Translations under genes and position numbers: made by a program | In this document: piece after piece, positions 1 to 8,156 of the stretch | Position numbering within the stretch: the stretch's first letter is position 1 | Layout: every line of letters begins with the position of its first letter | Notes under the pieces: generated by a model | Seen by the model: the letters and a program-made list of their open reading frames with translations, nothing else | Databases searched by the model: none | What the model was told of the DNA's origin: nothing | Source of the DNA: Oleiharenicola lentus | GTDB lineage: Bacteria > Verrucomicrobiota > Verrucomicrobiia > Opitutales > Opitutaceae | Direction: 5' to 3' | NCBI RefSeq assembly: GCF_004118375.1 | Contig: NZ_SDHX01000001.1 | Span: 992,001-1,056,000, forward strand | Length of the DNA stretch: 64,000 nt

Positions 1-460
1 CGTAGCTCCACCAGCGCAGGGCGTTCGTGAGCTGCACGGCGTGGTCGGGCGGGGTGAACACAACCGAGCCGGGAACGAGCTTGTCGCGCGGCACGCCCGG
101 GAAATCCTCGGGGCGCAGCGGACGCTCCGCGACCGTCACATACCCGGTCGCCTCGACGAAGCGGGCGAACTCCGCGTTGGTTACCTCGGTGCGGTCCATC
201 CAGAAGGCGTCCACGCGCACGCGGTGGATGGGGCGCGCATCGGTCATCGGCTCGTTGCCGCCGCAGAGATCGCCGCGCGGGTCCTTGCAGCCCATCGAAA
301 ATTCCCCGCCCGGAATCCACACCATGCCGGCCGGCGCATGGGCCGGGACCGGGCCGGTGTTTTCCTGCGTCGGGCCGAAGTCGCCAAACGCGTTGGCCGC
401 CGCGAGGATGCACAGCACGTCCAGGCCTAAGGCTCGAATACGCATGGCCACAGTGCTCAT
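1..460 (-). CDS. Formylglycine-generating-enzyme (SUMF1)-like secreted protein, N-terminal part
   Basis: Reading leftwards from ATG at 460 the frame stays open to the window edge (about 153 codons), so the gene is cut by the window. After an apolar leader (an alternative ATG at 445 begins MRIRALGLDV) comes the classic FGE-sulfatase opening: MVWIPGGEFSMGC, then PIHRVRVDAFWMDRTEVTN and ATGYVTVAERPL. These are conserved N-terminal blocks of the family that oxidises a sulfatase cysteine to formylglycine, or of its many non-catalytic relatives. The leader suggests export. The catalytic cysteines lie beyond the window, so enzymatic activity cannot be judged. The family call is firm; the substrate is not. 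Confidence 0.8.
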   Translation of the reverse strand, partial: MSTVAMRIRALGLDVLCILAAANAFGDFGPTQENTGPVPAHAPAGMVWIPGGEFSMGCKDPRGDLCGGNEPMTDARPIHRVRVDAFWMDRTEVTNAEFARFVEATGYVTVAERPLRPEDFPGVPRDKLVPGSVVFTPPDHAVQLTNALRWWSY

Positions 461-504
461 GGAATCATCCTGCGCTGAAGGATCGCCGGGTTGGCAAGCA
501 CTCC

Positions 505-549
505 GTTGCCGCCCGGCTAAGCGCTCATATTGTTGCCGCCCGGCTAAGC
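505..549. repeat. Two 18-bp direct repeats
   Basis: GTTGCCGCCCGGCTAAGC occurs at 505-522 and again at 532-549 with a 9-bp spacer, just upstream of the FGE-like gene. It could be a regulator site or a chance duplication. The rest of 461-713 shows nothing I can identify. Confidence 0.5.
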
Positions 550-713
550 CGGAAGGGTGGGGTGGTTTTGCGGCGTGAAATCACGTGAGGCCAAAACTCC
601 GCCATGACGACGGAAAATCACCGATTCACCCAAACGGGGAGAGTGCGTTGAAAATAGTCCGTGTCATTGGACCGTCCAGCATCATCGGGTATATCGAATC
701 CCTCACGAACAGC

Positions 714-744
714 AAAAAGGCCGCCCGAGCAGTGGGCGGCCTTT
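714..744 (-). terminator. Rho-independent terminator of the tRNA-Met gene
   Basis: On the minus strand an 8-bp G+C stem (GGCCGCCC with its complement, 719-726 and 734-741) is followed by five T residues. It sits 6 bp after the tRNA 3' end and is well placed to end that transcript. Confidence 0.85.
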
Positions 745-749
745 CAAAT

Positions 750-826
<77 letters not shown>

Positions 827-954
827 ACAAAGGGAGGTGCATAAGTGCGGACCGAGCCTGCCCCTGTCAACGGGTTTTTCTCAACTCGTGTAAGTTGCGA
901 ATCCGGCTGGCGCCGGCAACGGTTCCGGCTCACCTTCTTCGGACTTCTCGCCCC

Positions 955-1857
955 ATGAGTTCCAAGCTCTCCATCAAGCGCACCAAGTTCGGCGGTCTGG
1001 CCGCCATGGAAATCCGCACCACCGAGCTCCGGCTGGTTGTCATTACCGCCAAGGGCCCGCGCATCGCGGTGCTGACCCGGGGCGACGGTCCCAACCTGCT
1101 CATGTGGGCGCCCGGAAAATACCTGCGGGGCAAATGGGACCTGATGGGTGGCCATCGCCTGTGGGTGGCGCGCCCCGGAGCCGACGAGGCCGAGGAAACT
1201 TACGCTACTGACAACCAGGCCTGCACCGTGGAGACCTTCGCGAAGGGCTTCACCGTCTCCGCCCCGGTTGATCCGATTCATCGCACGCAGCGGGGGGTGA
1301 AGTTTACCGTGCGCGCGGCCGACCGGATCGAGATCGAGCATTTTGTCACCAACCACAGTGACATGCTCTGGAGCGGCGGCCTGTGGGGACTGACGTGCAC
1401 CCTTCCTATCGCCGGCACCACCTACCAGATGCCGCTCGGCGACGGCAGCTCCTGGGATTATGCGACGATGGTCGCCTTCCGCACCTGGGGCGGCGGGCAC
1501 GGTGGCGCGGGTTTTGGCGACGACCAGTTCCGCCTCACGGATGATGCGCTCGTGCTGAATCCTGCGGGCCGTGAGAACAAACGGATGGTGAAGGCGGACC
1601 CTGGCATCGTCGCGATGCATGACCCTGCGCGGAAGGTGCTCTTTGCCATCCACGCGGCCTACCAGCCCGACGGCAACTACCCACTCGGCACCAACCTCGC
1701 GTTTTACGTCGGGCCCAAAAATTTCATGGTCGAGATGGAGACGATGAGTCCGCTCACCACACTCAAGCCCCAGCAGACCCTCAAGCACACCGAGACCTGG
1801 CTGCTGCGCGAGGCGAAGAACGCACCGACGGCAAAGACACTGAAGACGCTTTTCTGA
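955..1857 (+). CDS. Galactose-mutarotase-fold protein of unknown specificity
   Basis: A 300-residue cytoplasmic protein; ATG at 955 follows a non-coding leader and no signal peptide is seen. The repeated beta-rich blocks (MEIRTTELRLVVITAKGPRI near residue 16, a GGHRLW segment near residue 64, VEIEHFVTNHSD-like central strands, and a late AIHAAYQPDGNYPLG block) resemble proteins built on the aldose-1-epimerase fold, such as DUF4380 members. The typical epimerase catalytic His/Glu cannot be assigned with confidence. Convergence with the sugar ABC importer next door suits a carbohydrate role, but that is only context. It could equally be a non-catalytic sugar-binding protein. Confidence 0.5.
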   Translation: MSSKLSIKRTKFGGLAAMEIRTTELRLVVITAKGPRIAVLTRGDGPNLLMWAPGKYLRGKWDLMGGHRLWVARPGADEAEETYATDNQACTVETFAKGFTVSAPVDPIHRTQRGVKFTVRAADRIEIEHFVTNHSDMLWSGGLWGLTCTLPIAGTTYQMPLGDGSSWDYATMVAFRTWGGGHGGAGFGDDQFRLTDDALVLNPAGRENKRMVKADPGIVAMHDPARKVLFAIHAAYQPDGNYPLGTNLAFYVGPKNFMVEMETMSPLTTLKPQQTLKHTETWLLREAKNAPTAKTLKTLF

Positions 1858-1872
1858 AAAGCCAGAAACGGC

Positions 1873-3363
1873 TCAGGCGGCGGCGACGCCGGCCATGAGG
1901 CGCATGAGGGCGGCTTCGCTGAAGTCGGCGCGCTGTACTTCGCCGGCGAGGCGGCCTTCGCGCATCACGAGGATGCGGCGGCAGAGGCCGATGAGTTCGG
2001 GCAATTCGGAGGAGACGACCAGCAGGGCTTTGCCCTCGCAGGCGAGTTCGTCGAGCAGCTGGTAGATCTCGGCCTTGGCGCCGACGTCCACGCCGCGCGT
2101 GGGTTCGTCGATGAGCAGCACGTCGCAGGAGCGGGCGAGCCACTTGGCGAGGGCGATCTTCTGCTGGTTGCCGCCGCTGAGGCCGGCGGTGATGGATTCG
2201 AGCGAGGGCGCCTTCACGCGCAGGCGCTGCGTGTATTTCGCGGCGAGCGATCGCTCGTTGGCGCGGTGGATCCAACCGAGGCGGCTCAGCGCGGGCAGGG
2301 CGGCGAGGGCGGTGTTCTCGCGGCAGTTGAGTCCGAGCACGAGGCCCTGGCGCTTGCGGTCCTCGGGCACGAGGCCGACCCCGGCGGCGAGCGCGGCGTC
2401 CACGGAACCGAGCGGTAGCGGCTTGCCGTTGACGGTGACCTTGCCGCTGGCCTGCAGGTCGAGGCCGAACACGGCCTGCACGGTCTCGCTGCGGCCGGCG
2501 CCGACGATGCCGGCGAGGCCGACGATCTCGCCGGCGCGAACGCAAAGGTTGATGTCGGAAAATTGTCCGGGCGAGGAGAGGCCCTCGATGCGCAACCGCT
2601 CTGCGCCAGGTTCGCGGGCGAGGTGATTGGGCGTGGCGATGAGCAGCTCGCGACCGATCATCTGGGTGACGACGCGGTGCGGCGTGGTCTCGGCGATCTT
2701 CTCGGTGGCGACGTGTTTGCCGTCGCGCAGGACGGTGATGTTGTCGCAGAGCGCGAAGAGTTCCTCAAGGCGGTGCGAGACATAGATGAGGGTGATGCCG
2801 CGGGATTTCAGCTCGCGCACGAGCTTGAAGAGGTCGGCGGTCTCGGCGGCGGAGAGGGAGCTGGTGGGCTCGTCCATGACGATGACCTTGGCGCCGGTGC
2901 CCACGGCGGCGGCGATCTGGACGAGTTGTTCGCGGCCGGTGGAGAGCGTGCCGATGATGGCGTCGGGATCAATGTCGGCCCCGATGGTGGCGAGCATGGC
3001 ACGCGCGTGGGCCCGCAGCTCGCCGCGCTGGACGAAACCCGCGCGGCGGGGCAGGTCGCCGAGGCAGAGGTTCTCGGCGACGCTCAGGTTGGGGCAGAAC
3101 GCGAGTTCCTGGTGAACCATCGCAATGCCGAGTTCCCGCGCGGTAAGCGGATCGGTCGGGTGGATGACCTTGCCTTCGAGGCGGATCTCGCCGCCGTCAG
3201 CGGTGTGCACGCCGGCGAGGATCTTGCCGAGCGTGCTCTTGCCCGCGCCGTTCTCGCCGATGAGGGCGTGGCAGGTGCCGCGCTCGACAGCGAAGCCAAC
3301 CCCGTCGAGTGCGAGCACGCCGGGGAAGCGCTTGGTGATCCCGCTGAAAGTCAGGAAGGACAT
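1873..3363 (-). CDS. Sugar ABC importer, duplicated ATPase subunit (RbsA/XylG type)
   Basis: A 496-residue ATPase made of two ABC cassettes in one chain, the arrangement of ribose, xylose, galactose and rhamnose importers. The first half has Walker A GENGAGKST, a signature STGREQLVQIA and Walker B VIVMDEPTSSL. The second has the usual degenerate Walker A (GIVGAGRSET) but a good signature LSGGNQQKIALAKWL and LLIDEPTRGVD. It is the last gene of the leftward operon permease-binding protein-ATPase and would energise uptake at the inner membrane. The exact sugar is not visible, so no gene symbol is given. Confidence 0.93.
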   Translation of the reverse strand: MSFLTFSGITKRFPGVLALDGVGFAVERGTCHALIGENGAGKSTLGKILAGVHTADGGEIRLEGKVIHPTDPLTARELGIAMVHQELAFCPNLSVAENLCLGDLPRRAGFVQRGELRAHARAMLATIGADIDPDAIIGTLSTGREQLVQIAAAVGTGAKVIVMDEPTSSLSAAETADLFKLVRELKSRGITLIYVSHRLEELFALCDNITVLRDGKHVATEKIAETTPHRVVTQMIGRELLIATPNHLAREPGAERLRIEGLSSPGQFSDINLCVRAGEIVGLAGIVGAGRSETVQAVFGLDLQASGKVTVNGKPLPLGSVDAALAAGVGLVPEDRKRQGLVLGLNCRENTALAALPALSRLGWIHRANERSLAAKYTQRLRVKAPSLESITAGLSGGNQQKIALAKWLARSCDVLLIDEPTRGVDVGAKAEIYQLLDELACEGKALLVVSSELPELIGLCRRILVMREGRLAGEVQRADFSEAALMRLMAGVAAA

Positions 3364-3373
3364 CAGCGGGATG

Positions 3374-3457
3374 GTTGAAGTTTAAGTTGAGAGTTTAAGT
3401 TCACGGAGCGGCGCGGTTGGTCTTCCGGGTTACTTCAACTTAAACTTTCAACTTCAA
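3374..3457. repeat. Long imperfect inverted repeat between binding-protein and ATPase genes
   Basis: A purine/T-rich arm beginning GTTGAAGTTTAAGTTGA (3374-3402) is mirrored by a CTTCAACTTAAACTTTCAAC arm (3433-3457), giving a long A/T-rich stem around a G+C loop. It lies in the 118-bp gap of the importer operon and could modulate read-through or stability of the mRNA. Confidence 0.6.
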
Positions 3458-3459
3458 CG

Positions 3460-3486
3460 AGTGATTCGCGCGGAGCGCGAATCACT
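3460..3486. repeat. Perfect 12-bp-arm hairpin over the binding-protein stop codon
   Basis: AGTGATTCGCGC (3460-3471), a 3-nt loop, then its exact complement (3475-3486). The stop codon of the binding-protein gene (3482-3484) lies inside the right arm. Such a hairpin can protect upstream mRNA and lower expression of the following ATPase gene, a common arrangement in importer operons. It has no T tract. Confidence 0.7.
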
Positions 3487-4432
3487 TCGGCAGCCACTTG
3501 TCCCAGTTCTTGGCGAATTCCTCGACGGTGTCCTTGGTGACGGGGATCAGGGCGCTGATCTCCTTCACGGCCGGGGGATTCTTTTTCTCGACGATCTTCG
3601 CGATGAGGAGCTCGGTGGAGCGGTAGCCCCACTGGTAGCACTGTTGGGCGAGGAGCACGGGCACGTGCCCGCTGCGGATGTAGGCGAGCTGAGCAGGGAG
3701 GGCGTCCACGGAGACGCAGGCGACGGTGCCGGGCTGCCACTTGAGGGCGTTCTCGGTGAAGAGCGGCCAGCCGCCGATCATGGCCCAGCCGGTGATGTCG
3801 GGATTGGCCTGCATGACTTGCTCGACCTTGGCGGCGGCGTCCTGCGGGGTCTCCTTGTGGTAATAAGTGTCGCGGATGGTGATGCCGGGATACTTGGCGG
3901 CGACTTCCTTGGCGCCCTGCACGCGGCGCTGGAGGTTGGGGGCGTTCTGGTTGCCGGCGAGGATGGCGACGATGCCCTTGCCGCCCATGACCTTCGCGAG
4001 CTCCTCCATGGTTTGCTTGCCGCACTCAATGTCGTCCACGCCGTAGGTGACGAAACGCTTGGAGGCCGGGGCGTCGGAGTCAAAGGTCGCGACCGGCACG
4101 CCGTTGTCCACGGCGCGGTTGATGGCGTCGGTGAGCTTGTTGGCGTCGGAGCAGCTGACGGCGATACCCTCGGCGCCGGCGAGCACGAGCTGCTCGATGG
4201 CCTCGGCCTGCTTCTGGGCGTCCTCCTCGTTGGGCGTGCGCCAGTCGATCTTGATCTTCATCTTGTGCTTCGCGCTGAGGGCCTTGGCGGCGTCCTCGGC
4301 ACCGACGCGGGCGGCCTGGAAGACCGGGTTGCCCTGGGACTTGGCGACAAGGCCGATGATGAGTTCGCGCTCGGCGGCGGAGCCCGTGAGGGCGGCGGCC
4401 AGCGAAGCGGCGAGGAGGAGCAGACGTTTCAT
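3482..4432 (-). CDS. Periplasmic sugar-binding protein of the ABC importer
   Basis: 316 residues with a clear signal peptide (MKRLLLLAASLAAALTGSAA) followed by a Peripla_BP_4 domain starting ELIIGLVAKSQGNPVF. The AGAEGIAVSCSDANKL block and the DSDAPASKRFVTYGVDD stretch are typical of the ribose/rhamnose/xylose cluster of binding proteins. ATG at 4432 is chosen because it starts the signal peptide. The gene sits between permease and ATPase. The order with the binding protein in the middle differs from rbsDACB. The ligand cannot be read from the sequence. Confidence 0.92.
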   Translation of the reverse strand: MKRLLLLAASLAAALTGSAAERELIIGLVAKSQGNPVFQAARVGAEDAAKALSAKHKMKIKIDWRTPNEEDAQKQAEAIEQLVLAGAEGIAVSCSDANKLTDAINRAVDNGVPVATFDSDAPASKRFVTYGVDDIECGKQTMEELAKVMGGKGIVAILAGNQNAPNLQRRVQGAKEVAAKYPGITIRDTYYHKETPQDAAAKVEQVMQANPDITGWAMIGGWPLFTENALKWQPGTVACVSVDALPAQLAYIRSGHVPVLLAQQCYQWGYRSTELLIAKIVEKKNPPAVKEISALIPVTKDTVEEFAKNWDKWLPK

Positions 4433-4478
4433 GAGTTGGGGTGGTTGAGGTTGAAAGCGTAACGACCGGGCCGGCGGA

Positions 4479-5606
4479 TCAATGTTTCGCCGCGGAGGAC
4501 TGGGTGAGCCGGCGCTTGGCGAGCCAGGTGTTGAAGTTGTCGAGCACGACGGCGGCAATGACCACGGTGCCGATGATGATCTGGCTGTAGTTCTGGTCGA
4601 TGCCGAGGATGACGATGCCGCTGGAAATCATCTGGATGATGAGCGCGCCGAGCACCGCGCCGAGGGCGGTGCCGCGTCCGCCCGTGAGGCTGGCCCCGCC
4701 CACGACGGCGGCGGCGATGACGTTGAGCTCGTAGCCCTGGCCGTCGCCGGAGCTGGCGCTGCCGTAGTAGCCGAGGGCGATGAGCGCGGCGACACCAGCG
4801 GACAGGCCGGACAGGAAATAGACGCCGAGCTTCACTCGCTCCACGCGGATGCCGCTGAAGCGGGACGCGAGCTCGTTGCCGCCGATGGCATAGACGCGGC
4901 GACCGGCCGCGAGGCGCGAAAGGAAAATCCACCCCACAACCAGCACGACGAGCATCACGCCGAGCGGCACGAGGCTGAGGCCGCCGCTGGTTTCCCAACG
5001 GACCAGATCGCGGAAGAGGGGAGGGAAGCCACCGACGGACTGGCCCTTGGTGGCGACGAAGGCGATACCGCGCAAAATCGCCATCGCCCCGAGCGTGATG
5101 ATGAACGGATGCACGCGGAGCGCCACGATCAGCCCGCCGTTGGCCAGACCGCAGGCTGCCGCGGTGCCCACACAGGCGAGTGCGCCGAGCGTCACGGCCA
5201 ACCACGGCGCCGTGCCCGCCGCCGCGCCGGTCGGACCGAAATGCTGAAACGCCAGCGCTCCGAGCACCGAGGCCAGCGCGTAGATCGAGCCGACCGAGAG
5301 GTCGATGCCGCCGGCGATGATCACGATGGACATGCCCACGGCCATGATGGCGATGAAGCTCGTGTCCTTGGCCAGTTGGGCGAGGTTTTGGGCGTTGAGG
5401 AATTTGTTTTTCTCGACGAAGGCCGGGATACGTTCGCCGGCGTCGTTGGTCGTGAACACACGCTGCCGTGAACCATCAGGGCCGATCTCGAAGACCGGGG
5501 TGCGCACCGTGCCGGCAAAGGCCGTGAGCAGAATTCCCAGCACGATGATGACCAGCAGCAGACCGCTTTCCTGAAAGCGGAAAAGGTTACGGAGGGGCGA
5601 AAGCAT
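4479..5606 (-). CDS. Sugar ABC importer, membrane permease (RbsC type)
   Basis: A polytopic permease of 375 residues from ATG at 5606. A GTG at 5642 would add 12 residues but has its purine tract too close. The BPD_transp_2 signature is present: AVGMSIVIIAGGIDLSVGS, a VHPFIITLGAMAILRGIA segment and the late VVGGASLTGGRGT loop. Between the first two helices is an unusually long periplasmic stretch of about 45 residues (PVFEIGPDGSRQRVF onwards), longer than in RbsC of E. coli. First gene of the leftward operon, 46 bp before the binding-protein gene. Confidence 0.92.
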   Translation of the reverse strand: MLSPLRNLFRFQESGLLLVIIVLGILLTAFAGTVRTPVFEIGPDGSRQRVFTTNDAGERIPAFVEKNKFLNAQNLAQLAKDTSFIAIMAVGMSIVIIAGGIDLSVGSIYALASVLGALAFQHFGPTGAAAGTAPWLAVTLGALACVGTAAACGLANGGLIVALRVHPFIITLGAMAILRGIAFVATKGQSVGGFPPLFRDLVRWETSGGLSLVPLGVMLVVLVVGWIFLSRLAAGRRVYAIGGNELASRFSGIRVERVKLGVYFLSGLSAGVAALIALGYYGSASSGDGQGYELNVIAAAVVGGASLTGGRGTALGAVLGALIIQMISSGIVILGIDQNYSQIIIGTVVIAAVVLDNFNTWLAKRRLTQSSAAKH

Positions 5607-5945
5607 GGGGCGGGGTGATCCGGGGACCGCCCCAAAATGCACCTTCCGGGTCGGGTTACGTCAAACCTATAGACCGGGGATGACCGGCTAAATACCGGCC
5701 ATTTTGTCAGTTAGGCGAGGACTGCCCGGGTGGCGCTGGCCCGGGGCGAGGCCGGGTAAATTAGGGCCCCCACGCAGAGAATCCCCTTGCCATGCCCCGT
5801 CCCAATCTCTGTTTTCGGCCCTTCCTGTTCCTTTAAACAACCAAACCAAAACTCGCTGGCGGTGCCCTACAGGATGGCAGCGTCGGCAAAAACTGCGATC
5901 GCAAGGCGGCCCACTTGGCCGACCTGTGTAGCAACTACATAGATC
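5607..5945. other. Divergent intergenic region between importer and rpsB
   Basis: 339 bp that must hold the promoters of the leftward importer operon and of the rightward rpsB-tsf pair. TTGCCA at 5787 followed 17 bp later by TGTTTT is the only weak promoter-like pair I can point to. No clear riboswitch, tRNA or terminator is visible. A protein-binding leader for S2 autoregulation would be expected here but I see no definite fold. Confidence 0.4.
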
Positions 5946-6806
5946 ATGAACGTCACTCCCAAAGACCTCCTCGATGCCGGCGTCCACCTCGGTCACCAGA
6001 CCAAGCGCTGGAACCCCCGCTCGAAGCCCTACGTGTTCGACCACCGCCAGGGCATCACCATCATCGACCTCGAGAAGACCCACGCGCAGCTGGCGAAGGC
6101 CTGCGCCTTCATCGAGAACCTCGTTGCCCACGGCGACGACGTGCTGCTCGTCGGCACCAAGCGCCAGGCCCAGGAGCTCATCCGCGAGGCCGCCGCCGCC
6201 ACCGGCATGCCCTACGTGACCACCCGCTGGATGGGCGGCACGCTCACCAATTTCGAGACCATCAAGAAGTCCCTCGCGAAGTTTAAGAAATACCAGACGA
6301 TGGACGCCAACGGCGACCTCGCCAAGCTCCCCTCCAAGGAAGAGTCCGCCATCCGCCGCGAGATGGCCCGCATGACCCGCAACTTCGACGGCATCGCCGG
6401 CATCAGCGGCCTGCCCCGCGCGATGTTCGTGATCGACGTCAGCTACGAGGAGATCGCCGTCCGCGAGGCCGCCCGCGTGGGCATCCCGTCCATCGGTCTC
6501 GTCGACACCAATTCCGACCCGACTCTCCTGACCTACCCGATCCCGGGCAACGACGACGCCACCAAGTCGGTGCGCATCATCGTTGAGACCATCGTGGCCG
6601 CCATCCAGGCCGGCCTCGCCCACCGCGAGAGCCGCCGCGCCACCCCGGCCGAGAACCAGGCCGCCGCCGCCACCGGCGAGGTCGACCTCGACAAGGTCGC
6701 CATCCCGGCCGGCATCAAGGAAGTGGTCGAGGAGAAGCCCGTCGCCAAGAAGCGCCCGGCCCGCTCCGCCACCAAGAAGTCCGCCGTCACCACCGACGAG
6801 GTCTGA
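5946..6806 (+). CDS. rpsB: 30S ribosomal protein S2
   Basis: 286 residues starting MNVTPKDLLDAGVHLGHQTKRWNPRSKPYVF, the unmistakable S2 N-terminus. The later TTRWMGGTLTNFETI and VDTNSDPTLLTYPIPGNDDA blocks confirm the whole fold. S2 binds the 30S subunit at the platform and is needed for translation initiation. The protein is longer than E. coli S2 (241 residues) because of an Ala/Lys-rich tail from about residue 225 that ends in KKRPARSATKKS; such basic tails are seen in several phyla. It is followed after 23 bp by tsf, the usual bacterial pairing, so the two are probably co-transcribed. Confidence 0.98.
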   Translation: MNVTPKDLLDAGVHLGHQTKRWNPRSKPYVFDHRQGITIIDLEKTHAQLAKACAFIENLVAHGDDVLLVGTKRQAQELIREAAAATGMPYVTTRWMGGTLTNFETIKKSLAKFKKYQTMDANGDLAKLPSKEESAIRREMARMTRNFDGIAGISGLPRAMFVIDVSYEEIAVREAARVGIPSIGLVDTNSDPTLLTYPIPGNDDATKSVRIIVETIVAAIQAGLAHRESRRATPAENQAAAATGEVDLDKVAIPAGIKEVVEEKPVAKKRPARSATKKSAVTTDEV

Positions 6807-6829
6807 GCCATCCGACAACTTAACCAAAC

Positions 6830-7426
6830 ATGTCCACTGTCACCACCGCCATGATCAGCGAGCTCCGGGAGAAAACCGGAGCCGGTCTGCTCGACGTCAA
6901 GAAGGCCCTCGATGAGGCCAAGGGCAACATGGAGGAAGCCGTCACCATCCTCCGCAAGAAGCTCGGCAACAAGATCGACAAGCTCGCCTCCCGCGCCACC
7001 AAGGAAGGCCTGGTCCACGCCTACATCCACGTCGGTGGCAAAGTCGGCGTGCTCCTGGAGGTCAACTGCGAGACCGACTTCGTCGCCAAAAACGAAGACT
7101 TCAAGGCCTTCTGCCAAGACGTGTGTTTGCAGATCGCCGCTGCCAGCCCGCTCTACGTGCGCCGCGAGGAAGTGCCCGAGGCCGACCTGGCCAAGGAGCG
7201 CGATATCGCCGCCGCGCAGATGGCCGGCAAGCCCGCCGCCGCAATCCAGAAGATCGTTGAGGGCAAGCTGGAGAAGTTCTACTCGCAGGTTTGCCTCCTC
7301 GACCAGCCCTTCGTGAAGGACCCCGAGGGCAAGAAGACCATTAAGGATCTCCTCACCGAGAAGGTGGGCGTGATGGGCGAGAACATGGGCATTCGCCGCT
7401 TCACCCGCTACCAGCTCGGCGCCTGA
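6830..7426 (+). CDS. tsf: Elongation factor Ts (short form)
   Basis: 198 residues. The N-terminal UBA-like part contains LREKTGAGLLDVKKALDEA, and the TDFV loop that inserts into EF-Tu and expels Mg-GDP is at residues 82-85. The chain is about 85 residues shorter than the E. coli factor (283) and close to the Thermus length, so one of the two core subdomains is reduced. This is a known family variant rather than a truncation: the C-terminus is intact (GVMGENMGIRRFTRYQLG) and a terminator follows directly. It forms an operon with rpsB. Confidence 0.97.
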   Translation: MSTVTTAMISELREKTGAGLLDVKKALDEAKGNMEEAVTILRKKLGNKIDKLASRATKEGLVHAYIHVGGKVGVLLEVNCETDFVAKNEDFKAFCQDVCLQIAAASPLYVRREEVPEADLAKERDIAAAQMAGKPAAAIQKIVEGKLEKFYSQVCLLDQPFVKDPEGKKTIKDLLTEKVGVMGENMGIRRFTRYQLGA

Positions 7427-7450
7427 GACCGTGACCGGTTCTGATTTCGA

Positions 7451-7479
7451 AAGGCGCTCCCGCGAGGGGGCGCCTTTTT
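7451..7479 (+). terminator. Terminator of the rpsB-tsf operon
   Basis: A G+C stem with arms GGCGCTCCC and GGGGGCGCC around a GCGA loop, followed by TTTTT at 7475-7479, 25 bp after the tsf stop codon. Confidence 0.9.
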
Positions 7480-7490
7480 GTTTCTGAGTC

Positions 7491-7524
7491 TATGGGCCCC
7501 ATGGGGCTAATAGGGCCTATGGGC
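7491..7524. repeat. Low-complexity CC(C/T)ATGGG-type repeat
   Basis: TATGGGCCCCATGGGGC followed by TAATAGGGCCTATGGGC: short units of one palindromic motif repeated in tandem between tsf and the DUF983 gene. It looks like an intergenic repeat family; I see no other copy in this window. Confidence 0.5.
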
Positions 7525-7583
7525 TGAATGCCTACTTTGCAGAGCAGTCTTCCGTTTTGCGGCCATGGCGCTAGCCTGCACCC

Positions 7584-7991
7584 ATGAAAGTCACGCAAGG
7601 CCAGGTCATCGCCCGCGGGCTCACCCACTGTTGCCCCAACTGTGGCGGTGGCCGCCTCTTCAAGGAGGGCGCACTTTTCCAGCTCAACGACGAGTGTCCC
7701 GACTGCCACCTGCGCTTCGAGAAGGACGACGGTTTTTTTCTCGGCGCCATGTCGCTCAACTATGGCGTGACGTTGGTGGGTTTCCTCCTCCCGGTGCTGT
7801 TGATCTGGTATGCCGGCTGGATTGGCGGGCGCCTGGCCGTCGGCCTGGCCATCGGCGGATCCTTGGTTGTGCCGATGCTGCTCTACCGTTCCTCGCGGAG
7901 CTGGCAGCTGATGCTCTATTATTTCTTTTTGCCCCAGCATCTGCCGGCCAACCGCGGCAAGCTGGAGGCGGGCGAGGACGAGAACATCTGA
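7584..7991 (+). CDS. DUF983 membrane protein with zinc ribbon
   Basis: A 135-residue protein. Two cysteine pairs (C17-x2-C20 and C38-x2-C41) form a rubredoxin-like knuckle in the first 45 residues, as in DUF983 proteins, which often start with RGLxxxCPxCxxG. Two hydrophobic helices follow (about residues 53-73 and 77-95). The family is membrane-bound and of unknown function; in alphaproteobacteria members sit near cytochrome oxidase genes, but nothing here repeats that context. The gene lies alone between the tsf terminator and tRNA-Ser. Confidence 0.75.
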   Translation: MKVTQGQVIARGLTHCCPNCGGGRLFKEGALFQLNDECPDCHLRFEKDDGFFLGAMSLNYGVTLVGFLLPVLLIWYAGWIGGRLAVGLAIGGSLVVPMLLYRSSRSWQLMLYYFFLPQHLPANRGKLEAGEDENI

Positions 7992-8066
7992 ATTTTACAG
8001 GCCGGGATTTGAAAAGTTTCGGCTTCCGTTTTGAGCGACGCGTCCTACGTTGAGCGCCTCGCAAAC

Positions 8067-8156
8067 GGAGGGGTGGCAGAGTGGTTGAACGCGCCGCACT
8101 CGAAATGCGGTTTAGGCTAAACCCTAACGTGGGTTCGAATCCCACCCCCTCCGCCA
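8067..8156 (+). tRNA. tRNA-Ser(CGA)
   Basis: Complete class II tRNA of 90 nt including encoded CCA: acceptor GGAGGGG pairing with CCCCTCC, anticodon CGA in the CTCGAAA loop, a long variable arm (TTTAGGCTAAACCCTAAC) and the T-arm GGGTTCGAATCCC. Its last 28 bp are duplicated at 13753-13780 and form the attachment core of the island that follows. The gene remains whole because the insertion restored the 3' end. Confidence 0.96.
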
